6,712 nt of DNA. Source: Deinococcus sp. (GTDB lineage Bacteria; Deinococcota; Deinococci; Deinococcales; Deinococcaceae). The notes under the pieces are model-generated. The model was not told the origin of the DNA and ran no database searches. It was given only the letters and a program-made list of their open reading frames with translations. The first letter of the stretch is position 1; the number at the start of each line of letters is the position of its first letter. This document shows positions 1 through 5,254 of the stretch, one piece after another. A program made the position numbers and the translations under genes. Location: NCBI GenBank assembly GCA_028287665.1, contig JAQBPF010000420.1:1-6712 (forward strand). Reading direction: 5' to 3'.

Positions 1-1470
1 CGTGGCGGTGTTGTCGCCTGTCCAGACGGTGGCGTGCCGCTGAATTCCGGCGTACCCGGCGCGGGTCAGAATCCACGGGCGCAGGTGCGGGCTGAACTGG
101 GCATATCCAGCCCGCGAAGCCTCGCTCATGCCGTTGGCGTAGGCGTTATGGACTTCTATGTGGGGGCGGTTGCCGTGCCGCGCGTCGTAGGGCAGGGTTT
201 TGCCTTCCGTGACTCGCGGTTGCCGCAGCGAAAAGCAGGCGGGTTCGTTCATGTCGTTCCACTGGCCCGAAATGCCCAGATCGGCAAACAGTTGGTGGCG
301 ACTGCCCCACCACGCCACCACCTCTGGCCGCGTGAAATCGGGGAACACGGCAGGATCGGGCCAGACCTCGCCCACCAAGACGTCGCCGCGTGCCGTGCGA
401 ACCAGATGATCTCCGGCCAGCGCCTCTTCGTACACGTCGTAACCGGGTTCGGCCTTCACACCCGGATCGACGATGGGGACCAGATGCACGCCCTGTTCCA
501 GCATCTCGCCCACCAGCGCTTTCATATCGGGAAAACGGTGACGGTCCACGGTCCAGACCTTGTAAGCGTCCATGTAATCGATATCGACGTACAGAGCGTC
601 CAGCGGCAGATCGCGCTCACGGTAGCCTGCCACGATGGCGCGGAGTTCGTCGGCGGTTTTGTACCCCCAGCGGCTCTGGGCGGCTCCCAGGGCCCACAGC
701 GGCGGCAGGGGCGCGTAGCCCGTCAGCTCGGCGTACCGGCGCAGCACATCGGCGGGGCGCGGGCCTGCCAGCACGTACACATCCAGTTCTGGCCCCGCCG
801 ACGCGAAGGTCACTTCCTCTGGACGCCTGCGGGCCACATCGGCCTCCATGCGCCACGGCTCATCGACGAACACGCCGTGCGCCTGACCCGCCGTGTCTAC
901 CACAGTGGTAAACGGCACCGACACATACAGAGGATCGGTGTCGGTGTGGTGCGGAAAGCAGTCGGTGTTCCAGAACGTCAGGTGCATCCCGCGTTTGTCG
1001 ATGGGGCCGACGCGCTCGCCAAAGCCCAGATACGCGGTGCCGTGTGGAGCGTTCAGCGTCAGGCGGGTGCGGTGCAGGTCAAAGGTTTCGGCGTCCAGTG
1101 CGCCGCGGGCATTGGGCGGTTCGCCTGACCACAGAGAGGCCTGAGCCAGCACCCGGCCCCGCTCCAGATCACCGTCCAGCACGATCCACGCTCCGGTTTC
1201 CCGGTTCAGCAGGCAGCTCAGGCCGCCGCCCTGAATGATCAGTTCCGCGCCTGCTTCCCGCACCTGCACGGCTTCGGGAGCCGCCACATCGGGCCGCACG
1301 GCAAACGACGGCTTGGGCGGCAGCCTGGGAAAGGTGTAGGTGCCCGCCCGCGCCTCGGGGGCCAGGCGCAGCCGCAACACGCCGGGCAGGGGCACACTGA
1401 CCAGCACCACATCGGTGTCCCCCCAGACGCGAACGGTGGAACCCTCGGCGGCAAAATGATCGAGTCTCAT
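1..1470 (-). CDS. GH31 family alpha-glucosidase, N-terminal 490 codons (3' end outside window)
   Basis: Glycoside hydrolase family 31, probably an alpha-glucosidase that releases glucose from the non-reducing end of alpha-glucans or maltooligosaccharides. The minus strand is open for all 490 codons from the ATG at 1470 to the window edge. Residues about 1-230 form the beta-rich N-terminal region, including a GFGER motif followed by MHLTFWNTD, typical of GH31. The (beta/alpha)8 barrel then begins with PPLWALGAAQSRWGY and DIDYMDAYKVWTVD. The catalytic nucleophile is D406 in WNDMNEP (codon 253-255). The general acid/base is D486 in WTGDN (codon 13-15), preceded by TRAGYAGIQR. No signal peptide is visible, so it is probably cytoplasmic. 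GH31 proteins of this type are usually 750-850 residues, so about 300 C-terminal residues are missing only because of the window edge. No Shine-Dalgarno precedes the ATG. The gene is divergent from mqnE. The family is secure; the exact substrate is not. Confidence 0.93.
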   Translation of the reverse strand, partial: MRLDHFAAEGSTVRVWGDTDVVLVSVPLPGVLRLRLAPEARAGTYTFPRLPPKPSFAVRPDVAAPEAVQVREAGAELIIQGGGLSCLLNRETGAWIVLDGDLERGRVLAQASLWSGEPPNARGALDAETFDLHRTRLTLNAPHGTAYLGFGERVGPIDKRGMHLTFWNTDCFPHHTDTDPLYVSVPFTTVVDTAGQAHGVFVDEPWRMEADVARRRPEEVTFASAGPELDVYVLAGPRPADVLRRYAELTGYAPLPPLWALGAAQSRWGYKTADELRAIVAGYRERDLPLDALYVDIDYMDAYKVWTVDRHRFPDMKALVGEMLEQGVHLVPIVDPGVKAEPGYDVYEEALAGDHLVRTARGDVLVGEVWPDPAVFPDFTRPEVVAWWGSRHQLFADLGISGQWNDMNEPACFSLRQPRVTEGKTLPYDARHGNRPHIEVHNAYANGMSEASRAGYAQFSPHLRPWILTRAGYAGIQRHATVWTGDNTAT

Positions 1471-1480
1471 GCTAGGAGGT

Positions 1481-1486
1481 AGGGTA
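1481..1486 (-). promoter_or_regulatory. Candidate -10 box (TACCCT) of the GH31 gene
   Basis: On the minus strand TACCCT ends 10 nt before the ATG at 1470, and the intervening leader is pyrimidine-rich, so no ribosome-binding site is present. The same hexamer stands before mqnE and the DinB gene. The spacing here is longer (10 rather than 6 nt), so the transcript would have only a few leader bases. No -35 hexamer is recognisable at the usual distance. Confidence 0.4.
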
Positions 1487-1492
1487 GCGCGT

Positions 1493-1531
1493 GGGATGGC
1501 AACCCCCCCGTAAAGGGGCGCTTCCCATCCC
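1493..1531. promoter_or_regulatory. Nested inverted repeat in the GH31/mqnE divergent region
   Basis: GGGATGG (1493-1499) and CCATCCC (1525-1531) form perfect outer arms. Between them CCCC (within 1503-1509) can pair with GGGG (1515-1518). A second short repeat, CTGAG (1531-1535) with CTCAG (1543-1547), follows directly. The element lies immediately upstream of the GH31 -10 box, where a regulator could bind. It has no T-tract on either strand, so it is not a convincing intrinsic terminator. It could be an operator or chance symmetry in GC-rich DNA. Confidence 0.3.
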
Positions 1532-1561
1532 TGAGGCCCTGGCTCAGAGGCAATGTGTAAA

Positions 1562-1589
1562 GCCTGACAGGAAAGGCGAATGCTCAGGC
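1562..1589. promoter_or_regulatory. Inverted repeat GCCTGA-N16-TCAGGC upstream of mqnE
   Basis: Two perfect 6-bp arms (1562-1567 and 1584-1589) are separated by 16 bp and lie 50-80 bp upstream of the mqnE -10 box. The position suits an upstream regulator site. The arms are short enough to occur by chance, and no known operator consensus is recognised. Confidence 0.2.
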
Positions 1590-1639
1590 CAGCGGTGTTG
1601 CCCGTGACCCTTGGGACACTTCACCACCCTGCCCCGCGC

Positions 1640-1645
1640 TACCCT
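1640..1645 (+). promoter_or_regulatory. -10 box (TACCCT) for leaderless mqnE transcript
   Basis: TACCCT fits the TANNNT -10 pattern. It is followed by exactly 6 nt and then the ATG of mqnE at 1652, so transcription would start at or next to the A of the ATG. There is no Shine-Dalgarno in the interval. The identical hexamer and spacing recur before the DinB gene at 4225, which supports both. No clear -35 is visible. Confidence 0.6.
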
Positions 1646-1651
1646 AAGTCC

Positions 1652-2794
1652 ATGAAGTGGCTTCGTGACCAGCACCTCGCGCCCATTGTGGAAAAGGTGG
1701 ACGCAGGCGAGCGGCTGTCGTTTGATGAAGGCCTGCGGCTTTACCACACCCGCGACCTGAACGCCCTGATGCGCCTCGCCAACACCCGGCGCGAGCAGAT
1801 GCACGGCGACAAAACCTATTTTGTGCATTCCATGCGGCTGGAATTTACCAACATCTGCTACGTGGGCTGCACCTTTTGCGCCTTTGCCGCGCACAAAACC
1901 GAGGAGCGGGCGTGGGACTACTCGCCCGAACAGGTGGTGGAGCAGGTGCGGCGGCGCTACCTGCCGGGCATTACCGAACTGCACATGAGCAGCGGCCACC
2001 ACCCCAACCACAAGTGGGAGTACTACCCGGCCATGGTGCGCCAACTGCGCGAGTCGTTTCCCGACCTTCAGGTCAAGGCGTTTACGGCGGCAGAAATCGA
2101 GCACCTGAGCAAGATTGGCAAGCGGCCCACGCTGGACGTGCTGCGCGAACTGCAGGCCGCAGGCTTGGCCGCCATGCCGGGGGGCGGGGCAGAAATCTTT
2201 GCAGACCGCGTGCGCCTGCAGGTTGCCAAAAACAAGGTGAAGGCCGACAAGTGGCTGCAAATTCACCGCGAGGCCCACACGCTGGGCATGCGAACCAACG
2301 CGACCATGCTGTACGGGCACATCGAAACGCTGGAAGAACGGCTGGATCACATGCACCGCCTGCGCGACCTGCAATCCGAGACGGGCGGCTTCCACGCCTT
2401 TATTCCGCTGGCGTTTCAGCCGTTGGGCAACACGTTGGCGCAGAATTTGGGCAAAACCGACTTCACCACTGGCTTGGACGATCTGCGGAATTTGGCCGTC
2501 GCCCGCATCTACCTCGACAATTTCCCGCACATCAAGGGCTACTGGGTCATGATCGGGTCGGAACTGACGCAGGTCAGCCTCGACTGGGGCGTGTCCGATA
2601 TTGACGGCACGATTCAGGAAGAACACATTGCCCACGCGGCGGGCGCGACCAGTCCGATGGCGCTCAGTCAGGCCGGAATGGTCAGAATGATTCAGCACGC
2701 GGGCCGCACGCCTGTACTCCGCGACGCCTACTACAACGAGCTGGAAGTCTTTCCGAAGGTGGCAACCCTGGCCGGAGGGGAGGCCGCAGACTGA
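1652..2794 (+). CDS. mqnE: Aminofutalosine synthase MqnE (radical SAM, menaquinone biosynthesis)
   Basis: Radical SAM enzyme of the futalosine menaquinone route. The 5'-deoxyadenosyl radical adds to 3-[(1-carboxyvinyl)oxy]benzoate, giving 6-amino-6-deoxyfutalosine after loss of the carboxylate. The product has 380 residues, a normal length. The [4Fe-4S] ligands are C69, C73 and C76 (CYVGCTFC, codons from 1856), within RLEFTNICYVGCTFCAF. Further blocks fit MqnE better than the related MqnC: SGHHPNHKWEYYP, VKAFTAAEIEHLSKI, MPGGGAEIF, RTNATMLYGHIET, FHAFIPLAFQP, and GYWVMIG near the C-terminal third. The frame is open from 1580, but family similarity begins at MKWLRDQHLAP, and TACCCT sits 6 nt before that ATG, so 1652 is the start. 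The enzyme uses the product of MqnA, encoded downstream at 3263. Its stop overlaps the probable CTG start of the next gene. Confidence 0.93.
   Translation: MKWLRDQHLAPIVEKVDAGERLSFDEGLRLYHTRDLNALMRLANTRREQMHGDKTYFVHSMRLEFTNICYVGCTFCAFAAHKTEERAWDYSPEQVVEQVRRRYLPGITELHMSSGHHPNHKWEYYPAMVRQLRESFPDLQVKAFTAAEIEHLSKIGKRPTLDVLRELQAAGLAAMPGGGAEIFADRVRLQVAKNKVKADKWLQIHREAHTLGMRTNATMLYGHIETLEERLDHMHRLRDLQSETGGFHAFIPLAFQPLGNTLAQNLGKTDFTTGLDDLRNLAVARIYLDNFPHIKGYWVMIGSELTQVSLDWGVSDIDGTIQEEHIAHAAGATSPMALSQAGMVRMIQHAGRTPVLRDAYYNELEVFPKVATLAGGEAAD
2774..2783 (+). promoter_or_regulatory. Shine-Dalgarno that points to a CTG start
   Basis: GGAGGGGAGG is a strong purine-rich Shine-Dalgarno-like run inside the last codons of mqnE. 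Its end lies 7 nt before CTG 2791, the ideal distance, but 37 nt before TTG 2821 and over 100 nt before ATG 2887. Because it lies in coding sequence, it could partly reflect the Gly-Gly-Glu codons of MqnE. Confidence 0.5.
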
Positions 2795-3147
2795 ATACCG
2801 TACCGCCGGACTGGGCCGCATTGGATGAAGTCCTGCGGCTGGACGACCTCTGGAACGCCGCCTACCACCACCGCGACCCGGAGCGGATGGCCCGCGTGCT
2901 GGCCCACGATTGGATGGCGTTTTTTCCAGATGGGCAGGTGGTCTTCCGCGCCGACCTGCTGCGCGAGATGGTGAATAATCCGGCTGCCGCGTTGGTGTTC
3001 GAGCGCCATGCCTCGCGGGTGTACGGAGACGCAGCGATTACGCGGGGCACGCTGTACGCGGGCGGCGAGCGGGTGCAGAGTTTCCTGCGCGTGTACGCCA
3101 AGAGGGGTGAAGAATGGCAGGCGGTGAGTGTGCAGGTGGTGCCGTGA
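2791..3147 (+). CDS. Small SnoaL/NTF2-like (DUF4440-type) protein, function unknown
   Basis: A 118-residue protein with the look of the cone-shaped NTF2/SnoaL fold. An N-terminal helix carries LxxLWNAAYHHRDPERMARVLAHDW, followed by FPDGQVVFRADLLREMVNN and strands ending SFLRVYAKRGEEWQAVSVQVVP, typical of DUF4440-like proteins. Such proteins are small enzymes or ligand binders, and no catalytic residues can be assigned. The best start is CTG 2791, because a strong Shine-Dalgarno lies 7 nt upstream and CTGA overlaps the mqnE stop, as ATGA does in coupled genes. It gives an N-terminus MNTVPPDWAALDEV. Alternatives are TTG 2821 (108 aa) and ATG 2887. Its position between mqnE and mqnA suggests co-transcription and perhaps a link to the menaquinone pathway, but this is only positional inference. 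Confidence 0.75.
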   Translation: MNTVPPDWAALDEVLRLDDLWNAAYHHRDPERMARVLAHDWMAFFPDGQVVFRADLLREMVNNPAAALVFERHASRVYGDAAITRGTLYAGGERVQSFLRVYAKRGEEWQAVSVQVVP

Positions 3148-3164
3148 GAACTCGCTTTGCTCGT

Positions 3165-3247
3165 GGTCTAAGGGTCAAAGGGTCTAAGGGTCTAGAACAC
3201 CCAGCGGCCCAGCACCTTAGACCCTTCGACCTTTCGACCCTTAGACC
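3165..3247. repeat. Hairpin of 8-bp tandem repeats (4 units per arm) upstream of mqnA
   Basis: The left arm has four 8-bp units: GGTCTAAG (3165-3172), GGTCAAAG (3173-3180), GGTCTAAG (3181-3188) and GGTCTAGA (3189-3196). The right arm carries the inverted units CTTAGACC (3216-3223), CTTCGACC (3224-3231), TTTCGACC (3232-3239) and CTTAGACC (3240-3247). The arms are 32 bp each, with 27 Watson-Crick pairs, 2 positions that become G-U in RNA and 3 mismatches; the loop is 19 bp (3197-3215). The outermost 12 bp pair perfectly. It lies between two same-strand genes and ends 15 nt before the mqnA ATG. There is no T-tract, so it is not a classical terminator. It may be a dispersed palindromic repeat, an mRNA-stabilising hairpin or a regulator of mqnA translation. 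Differences between arms at unit positions suggest independent drift. Confidence 0.85.
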
Positions 3248-3262
3248 TGCACGGGGACGACA

Positions 3263-4147
3263 ATGACGGCCACTCCTGCCACCTACCGCGCGGGCTGGAT
3301 TCACTTCACCAACGTTGCGCCGATTCTGGATTCGTTGCAGTTGCCGCCCGGTGTAAGCGCCATCACGGGCGTGCCCACCGAGATGAACGCCGCGCTGCTG
3401 GACGGCACGGTAGACATCGCCAATATCAGCGTGGTGGAATTTATCCGCAACGCCGACAGGCTCGAAGCCCTGCCCGATTTTTCGGTGAGCGTGTTGGGGC
3501 CGGTGTATTCGGTGAATCTGTTTCATACCGCGCCGCTGCACGCGCTCCGGCGAATTGCCCTGACCAGCCAGAGCGCGACCAGTGTGGCCCTGCTGGAAGT
3601 GGTGCTGAAAGAGCGTGGGCTGACGCCTGTGCTGGAGCGGGCCGAGGGAACCCCAGAAACGCTGCTGGCCGCAGGCTTTGACGGCGTGCTGAGAATCGGA
3701 GACAGCGCCCTGCGCGAGTGGTACGCCGCCGTGGGGCCGTTGACGCCCGAAACTACCATGACGGCCCTGCCGCACACCGGACGCGCAGGCGGGCAAACGG
3801 TCCACGTGACCGATCTGGCCGAGGAATGGTTTGCCATCACCGGACACCCCTTCGTGTTTGCCGTGTGGGCCTACCGCAAAGGCTATCCGCCCCCGCCCGA
3901 CTTGGTGCAGGCCATGCGTGAGGCGCGGCGGGAAGGGTTGGGACACCTGGCAGACGTGGCCCGCAGACACGCCCTGAAATTGGGGTTGCCCGAACGGGTG
4001 GTGCAGCATTACCTCTGGAATTTCAGGTATCACCTGGAGGAACCGGACCGCCTGGGCCTGACCGAATTTGCCCTGAAAGCCGTGCCGGGGCACGCACCGC
4101 TGCACTTTGGGGCAAAGCCAGGAAAGCGGGTTGTAGACAGTCGGTAG
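3263..4147 (+). CDS. mqnA: Chorismate dehydratase MqnA (menaquinone biosynthesis)
   Basis: First enzyme of the futalosine pathway. It dehydrates chorismate to 3-[(1-carboxyvinyl)oxy]benzoate, the substrate of MqnE. The 294-residue product belongs to the MqnA/MqnD family, which has a periplasmic-binding-protein-like two-domain fold but is cytoplasmic; no signal peptide is seen. Family blocks in order are GWIHFTNVAPILD with N17, VPTEMNAALLDGTVDIANISVVEF (51-60 region), VLGPVYSVNLF (77-87), LRIGDSAL (143-150) and TGHPFVFAVWA (193-203). The ATG is preceded by only a weak GGGGA at 3253-3257, 5 nt upstream, and no TANNNT box is near, which fits transcription from the mqnE promoter through the hairpin at 3165-3247. 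MqnD is the main alternative within the family; the blocks and pairing with mqnE favour MqnA. The later genes mqnB, mqnC and mqnD are not in the window. Confidence 0.92.
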   Translation: MTATPATYRAGWIHFTNVAPILDSLQLPPGVSAITGVPTEMNAALLDGTVDIANISVVEFIRNADRLEALPDFSVSVLGPVYSVNLFHTAPLHALRRIALTSQSATSVALLEVVLKERGLTPVLERAEGTPETLLAAGFDGVLRIGDSALREWYAAVGPLTPETTMTALPHTGRAGGQTVHVTDLAEEWFAITGHPFVFAVWAYRKGYPPPPDLVQAMREARREGLGHLADVARRHALKLGLPERVVQHYLWNFRYHLEEPDRLGLTEFALKAVPGHAPLHFGAKPGKRVVDSR

Positions 4148-4224
4148 TGGGCTGCGGGAACACCAAGAGCAATCTCAACTTCTGTGCCTCTCCCATACCT
4201 GACAACACCCCCCCGCAACCCCTG

Positions 4225-4230
4225 TACCCT
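4225..4230 (+). promoter_or_regulatory. -10 box (TACCCT) for leaderless DinB-family transcript
   Basis: TACCCT is followed by exactly 6 nt and the ATG at 4237, the same hexamer and spacing as mqnE. The 89-bp gap after mqnA is pyrimidine-rich just before the start and has no Shine-Dalgarno. A CTGACA at 4199-4204 resembles a -35, but its 20-bp spacing is too long to trust. Confidence 0.6.
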
Positions 4231-4236
4231 GAAGCC

Positions 4237-4752
4237 ATGACCCTCTCCCCCACCCCTAGCCCTATGGGGGCCGAGCTTGCTGGCGTACTGGCAACCGCTG
4301 TAGATGCCGAAAACCGTGTGAACGACGTGCTGTGCGGTCACCTGACCACTGAAATGATGAGCGCTCAGACGCCCGGCGGCGGCATGACGGTGGCGCAACA
4401 CTTGGCCCACATGGCCGGATCGACCAAGTTCTGGCTCTCGCAACTGAATGAAGGCGTGGCCTCTCCTCTGCCTGTCCTGTACGACGAAACCCAAACCGAC
4501 GCTTTTGTGGCCCAGGACGATCCTGCGCGGGCCGCCGCCGTGATGCGTGAAGTGTGGACTGCGGCGCTGCATACCGCCACCACCGCCACCGCACCGGGCG
4601 ACCTGCCGCACCCCTCGCCCGCCCAGTTTGTGCTGCATATGCTGGGACACACCGCCTACCACCGGGGCCAGATTGCGCTGGCGCTGAAGGTGAGCGGGTT
4701 TCCCTTGCCCGACGAGGACCGGATGTGGGGACCTATGCGGGGCGACGCATGA
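4237..4752 (+). CDS. DinB/YfiT-family metal-binding four-helix protein
   Basis: A 171-residue DinB-superfamily protein, within the usual 150-180 range. The family has a four-helix bundle with a metal (often Zn or Ni) held by three histidines. Candidates are visible: H55 and H58 in TVAQHLAHMAGS, and H134, H138 and H142 in HMLGHTAYHRGQIALAL. The HxxxH pair H138/H142 with the first-motif His is the usual triad. DinB-like proteins are expanded in Deinococcus and include thiol S-transferases as well as many uncharacterised members, so substrate is unknown. The frame is open from 4147, but the first 30 codons lack family similarity, and TACCCT lies 6 nt before ATG 4237, which sets the start. It overlaps the downstream alkyltransferase-like gene by ATGA, so the two are probably co-translated. 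No radiation/desiccation-response palindrome was seen upstream. Confidence 0.85.
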   Translation: MTLSPTPSPMGAELAGVLATAVDAENRVNDVLCGHLTTEMMSAQTPGGGMTVAQHLAHMAGSTKFWLSQLNEGVASPLPVLYDETQTDAFVAQDDPARAAAVMREVWTAALHTATTATAPGDLPHPSPAQFVLHMLGHTAYHRGQIALALKVSGFPLPDEDRMWGPMRGDA

Positions 4753-5135
4753 CAGGCGAACCGGAGACAGCCCACATGGAAGCAGCCCACTCAGAAGCAG
4801 GCTTTAAAAACCGCGTGCTGGCGCTGGTGGCCCGCATTCCCGAGGGCCGCGTGATGACCTACGGACAACTGGCGATGCTGGCCGGAACTCCGGGGGCGGC
4901 GCGTCAGGCGGGGTTTGTGCTCAATTCGTTGGTGGGCGGCTCGGAGTTGCCCTGGCAGCGCGTGATCAATGCCCAGGGCCGCGTCAGCACGCACAAGGTC
5001 GGCTTCGGCGATATGCAGGAGCGCTTGCTGGTGGCCGAGGGCGTGGTACTGGACGCTTCTGGCCGCTGCAACCTGAGCAAGGTGCAGTGGTGGCCCGAAG
5101 AACAGAAAGATGCCCCGCCCGAAAGCCTGTTTTAA
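4749..5135 (+). CDS. atl: Alkyltransferase-like protein (ATL), PWQRV variant
   Basis: A 128-residue member of the O6-alkylguanine-DNA alkyltransferase DNA-binding domain family. Family hallmarks are present: FKNRVLALVARIPEGRVMTYGQLA with the nucleotide-flipping Tyr (Y38), GAARQAGFVL with the Arg finger (R52), and N74. The acceptor motif PCHRV is PWQRV (68-72): the alkyl-accepting Cys is W69, as in alkyltransferase-like proteins, and the usual His is Q70. It therefore should not repair by alkyl transfer. ATLs bind O6-alkylguanine, flip and bend the DNA and flag it for nucleotide excision repair. The N-terminal domain of full-length alkyltransferases is absent, as usual for ATLs. The start is the ATG in the ATGA overlap with the DinB-family stop, with GGGG 6 nt upstream; Met10 at 4776 is a weaker alternative. 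Translational coupling to the DinB gene is likely. Confidence 0.9.
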   Translation: MTGEPETAHMEAAHSEAGFKNRVLALVARIPEGRVMTYGQLAMLAGTPGAARQAGFVLNSLVGGSELPWQRVINAQGRVSTHKVGFGDMQERLLVAEGVVLDASGRCNLSKVQWWPEEQKDAPPESLF

Positions 5136-5173
5136 TAGCAAGTTGAGCAGAAGATACAATTGGGCCAGAACTT

Positions 5174-5200
5174 CCTTCAAACCCTTGCAAGGCATGAAGG
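5174..5200. promoter_or_regulatory. Nested palindrome between ATL and cytochrome genes
   Basis: Outer arms CCTTCA (5174-5179) and TGAAGG (5195-5200) enclose a perfect 10-bp palindrome CCTTGCAAGG (5183-5192). The element is 43 bp upstream of the cytochrome -10 box and 38 bp after the ATL stop. No T-run follows on the plus strand, so it is a weak terminator candidate. A binding site for a dimeric regulator of the cytochrome gene is an alternative. Confidence 0.4.
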
Positions 5201-5242
5201 GAATGCCCGGTGAAAGTAACAGAATGCCTGGAAAGCGGGCCG

Positions 5243-5248
5243 TATGCT
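5243..5248 (+). promoter_or_regulatory. -10 box (TATGCT) for leaderless cytochrome transcript
   Basis: TATGCT fits TANNNT and stands exactly 6 nt before ATG 5255, matching the spacing before mqnE and the DinB gene. It argues against the upstream in-frame GTG at 5210. No clear -35 is seen at 16-18 bp. Confidence 0.55.
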
Positions 5249-5254
5249 GACACC

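Noticed and set aside
34..1128. 364-codon plus-strand ORF at the left end
   Set aside because: It is antisense to the GH31 gene, which has clear catalytic motifs and is open over the whole span.
1474..1607. AGGAGGT at 1474-1480 followed by GTG 1491 and a 38-codon plus-strand ORF
   Set aside because: The Shine-Dalgarno match and 10-nt spacing are tempting, but the peptide has no recognisable features, it overlaps the inverted repeats, and the motif is the complement of the pyrimidine leader before the GH31 ATG. A small protein remains possible but unsupported.
1580..1651. Upstream start of mqnE at 1580
   Set aside because: The 24 extra codons lack family similarity and cover the TACCCT promoter box.
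1544..2821. 425-codon minus-strand ORF covering mqnE
   Set aside because: It is antisense to mqnE, whose plus-strand protein matches aminofutalosine synthase throughout. Long antisense frames are expected in GC-rich codon usage, and the translation resembles no family.
3165..3247. CRISPR array
   Set aside because: The repeats are 8 bp, contiguous and in two inverted blocks, with no spacers.
3165..3247. Rho-independent terminator between the NTF2-like gene and mqnA
   Set aside because: There is no T-tract after the stem on the plus strand, the stem is far longer than usual, and mqnA has no visible promoter of its own after it.
3038..4105. 355-codon minus-strand ORF over mqnA
   Set aside because: It is antisense to mqnA and reads through the hairpin repeat; there is no recognisable protein.
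4147..4236. Upstream start of the DinB-family gene at 4147
   Set aside because: It would overlap the mqnA stop, the 30 extra residues do not look like the DinB fold, and a -10 box lies just before ATG 4237.
5210..5254. GTG 5210 as cytochrome start
   Set aside because: It would add 15 residues before a basic signal anchor and place the TATGCT box inside the gene; ATG 5255 is better explained.
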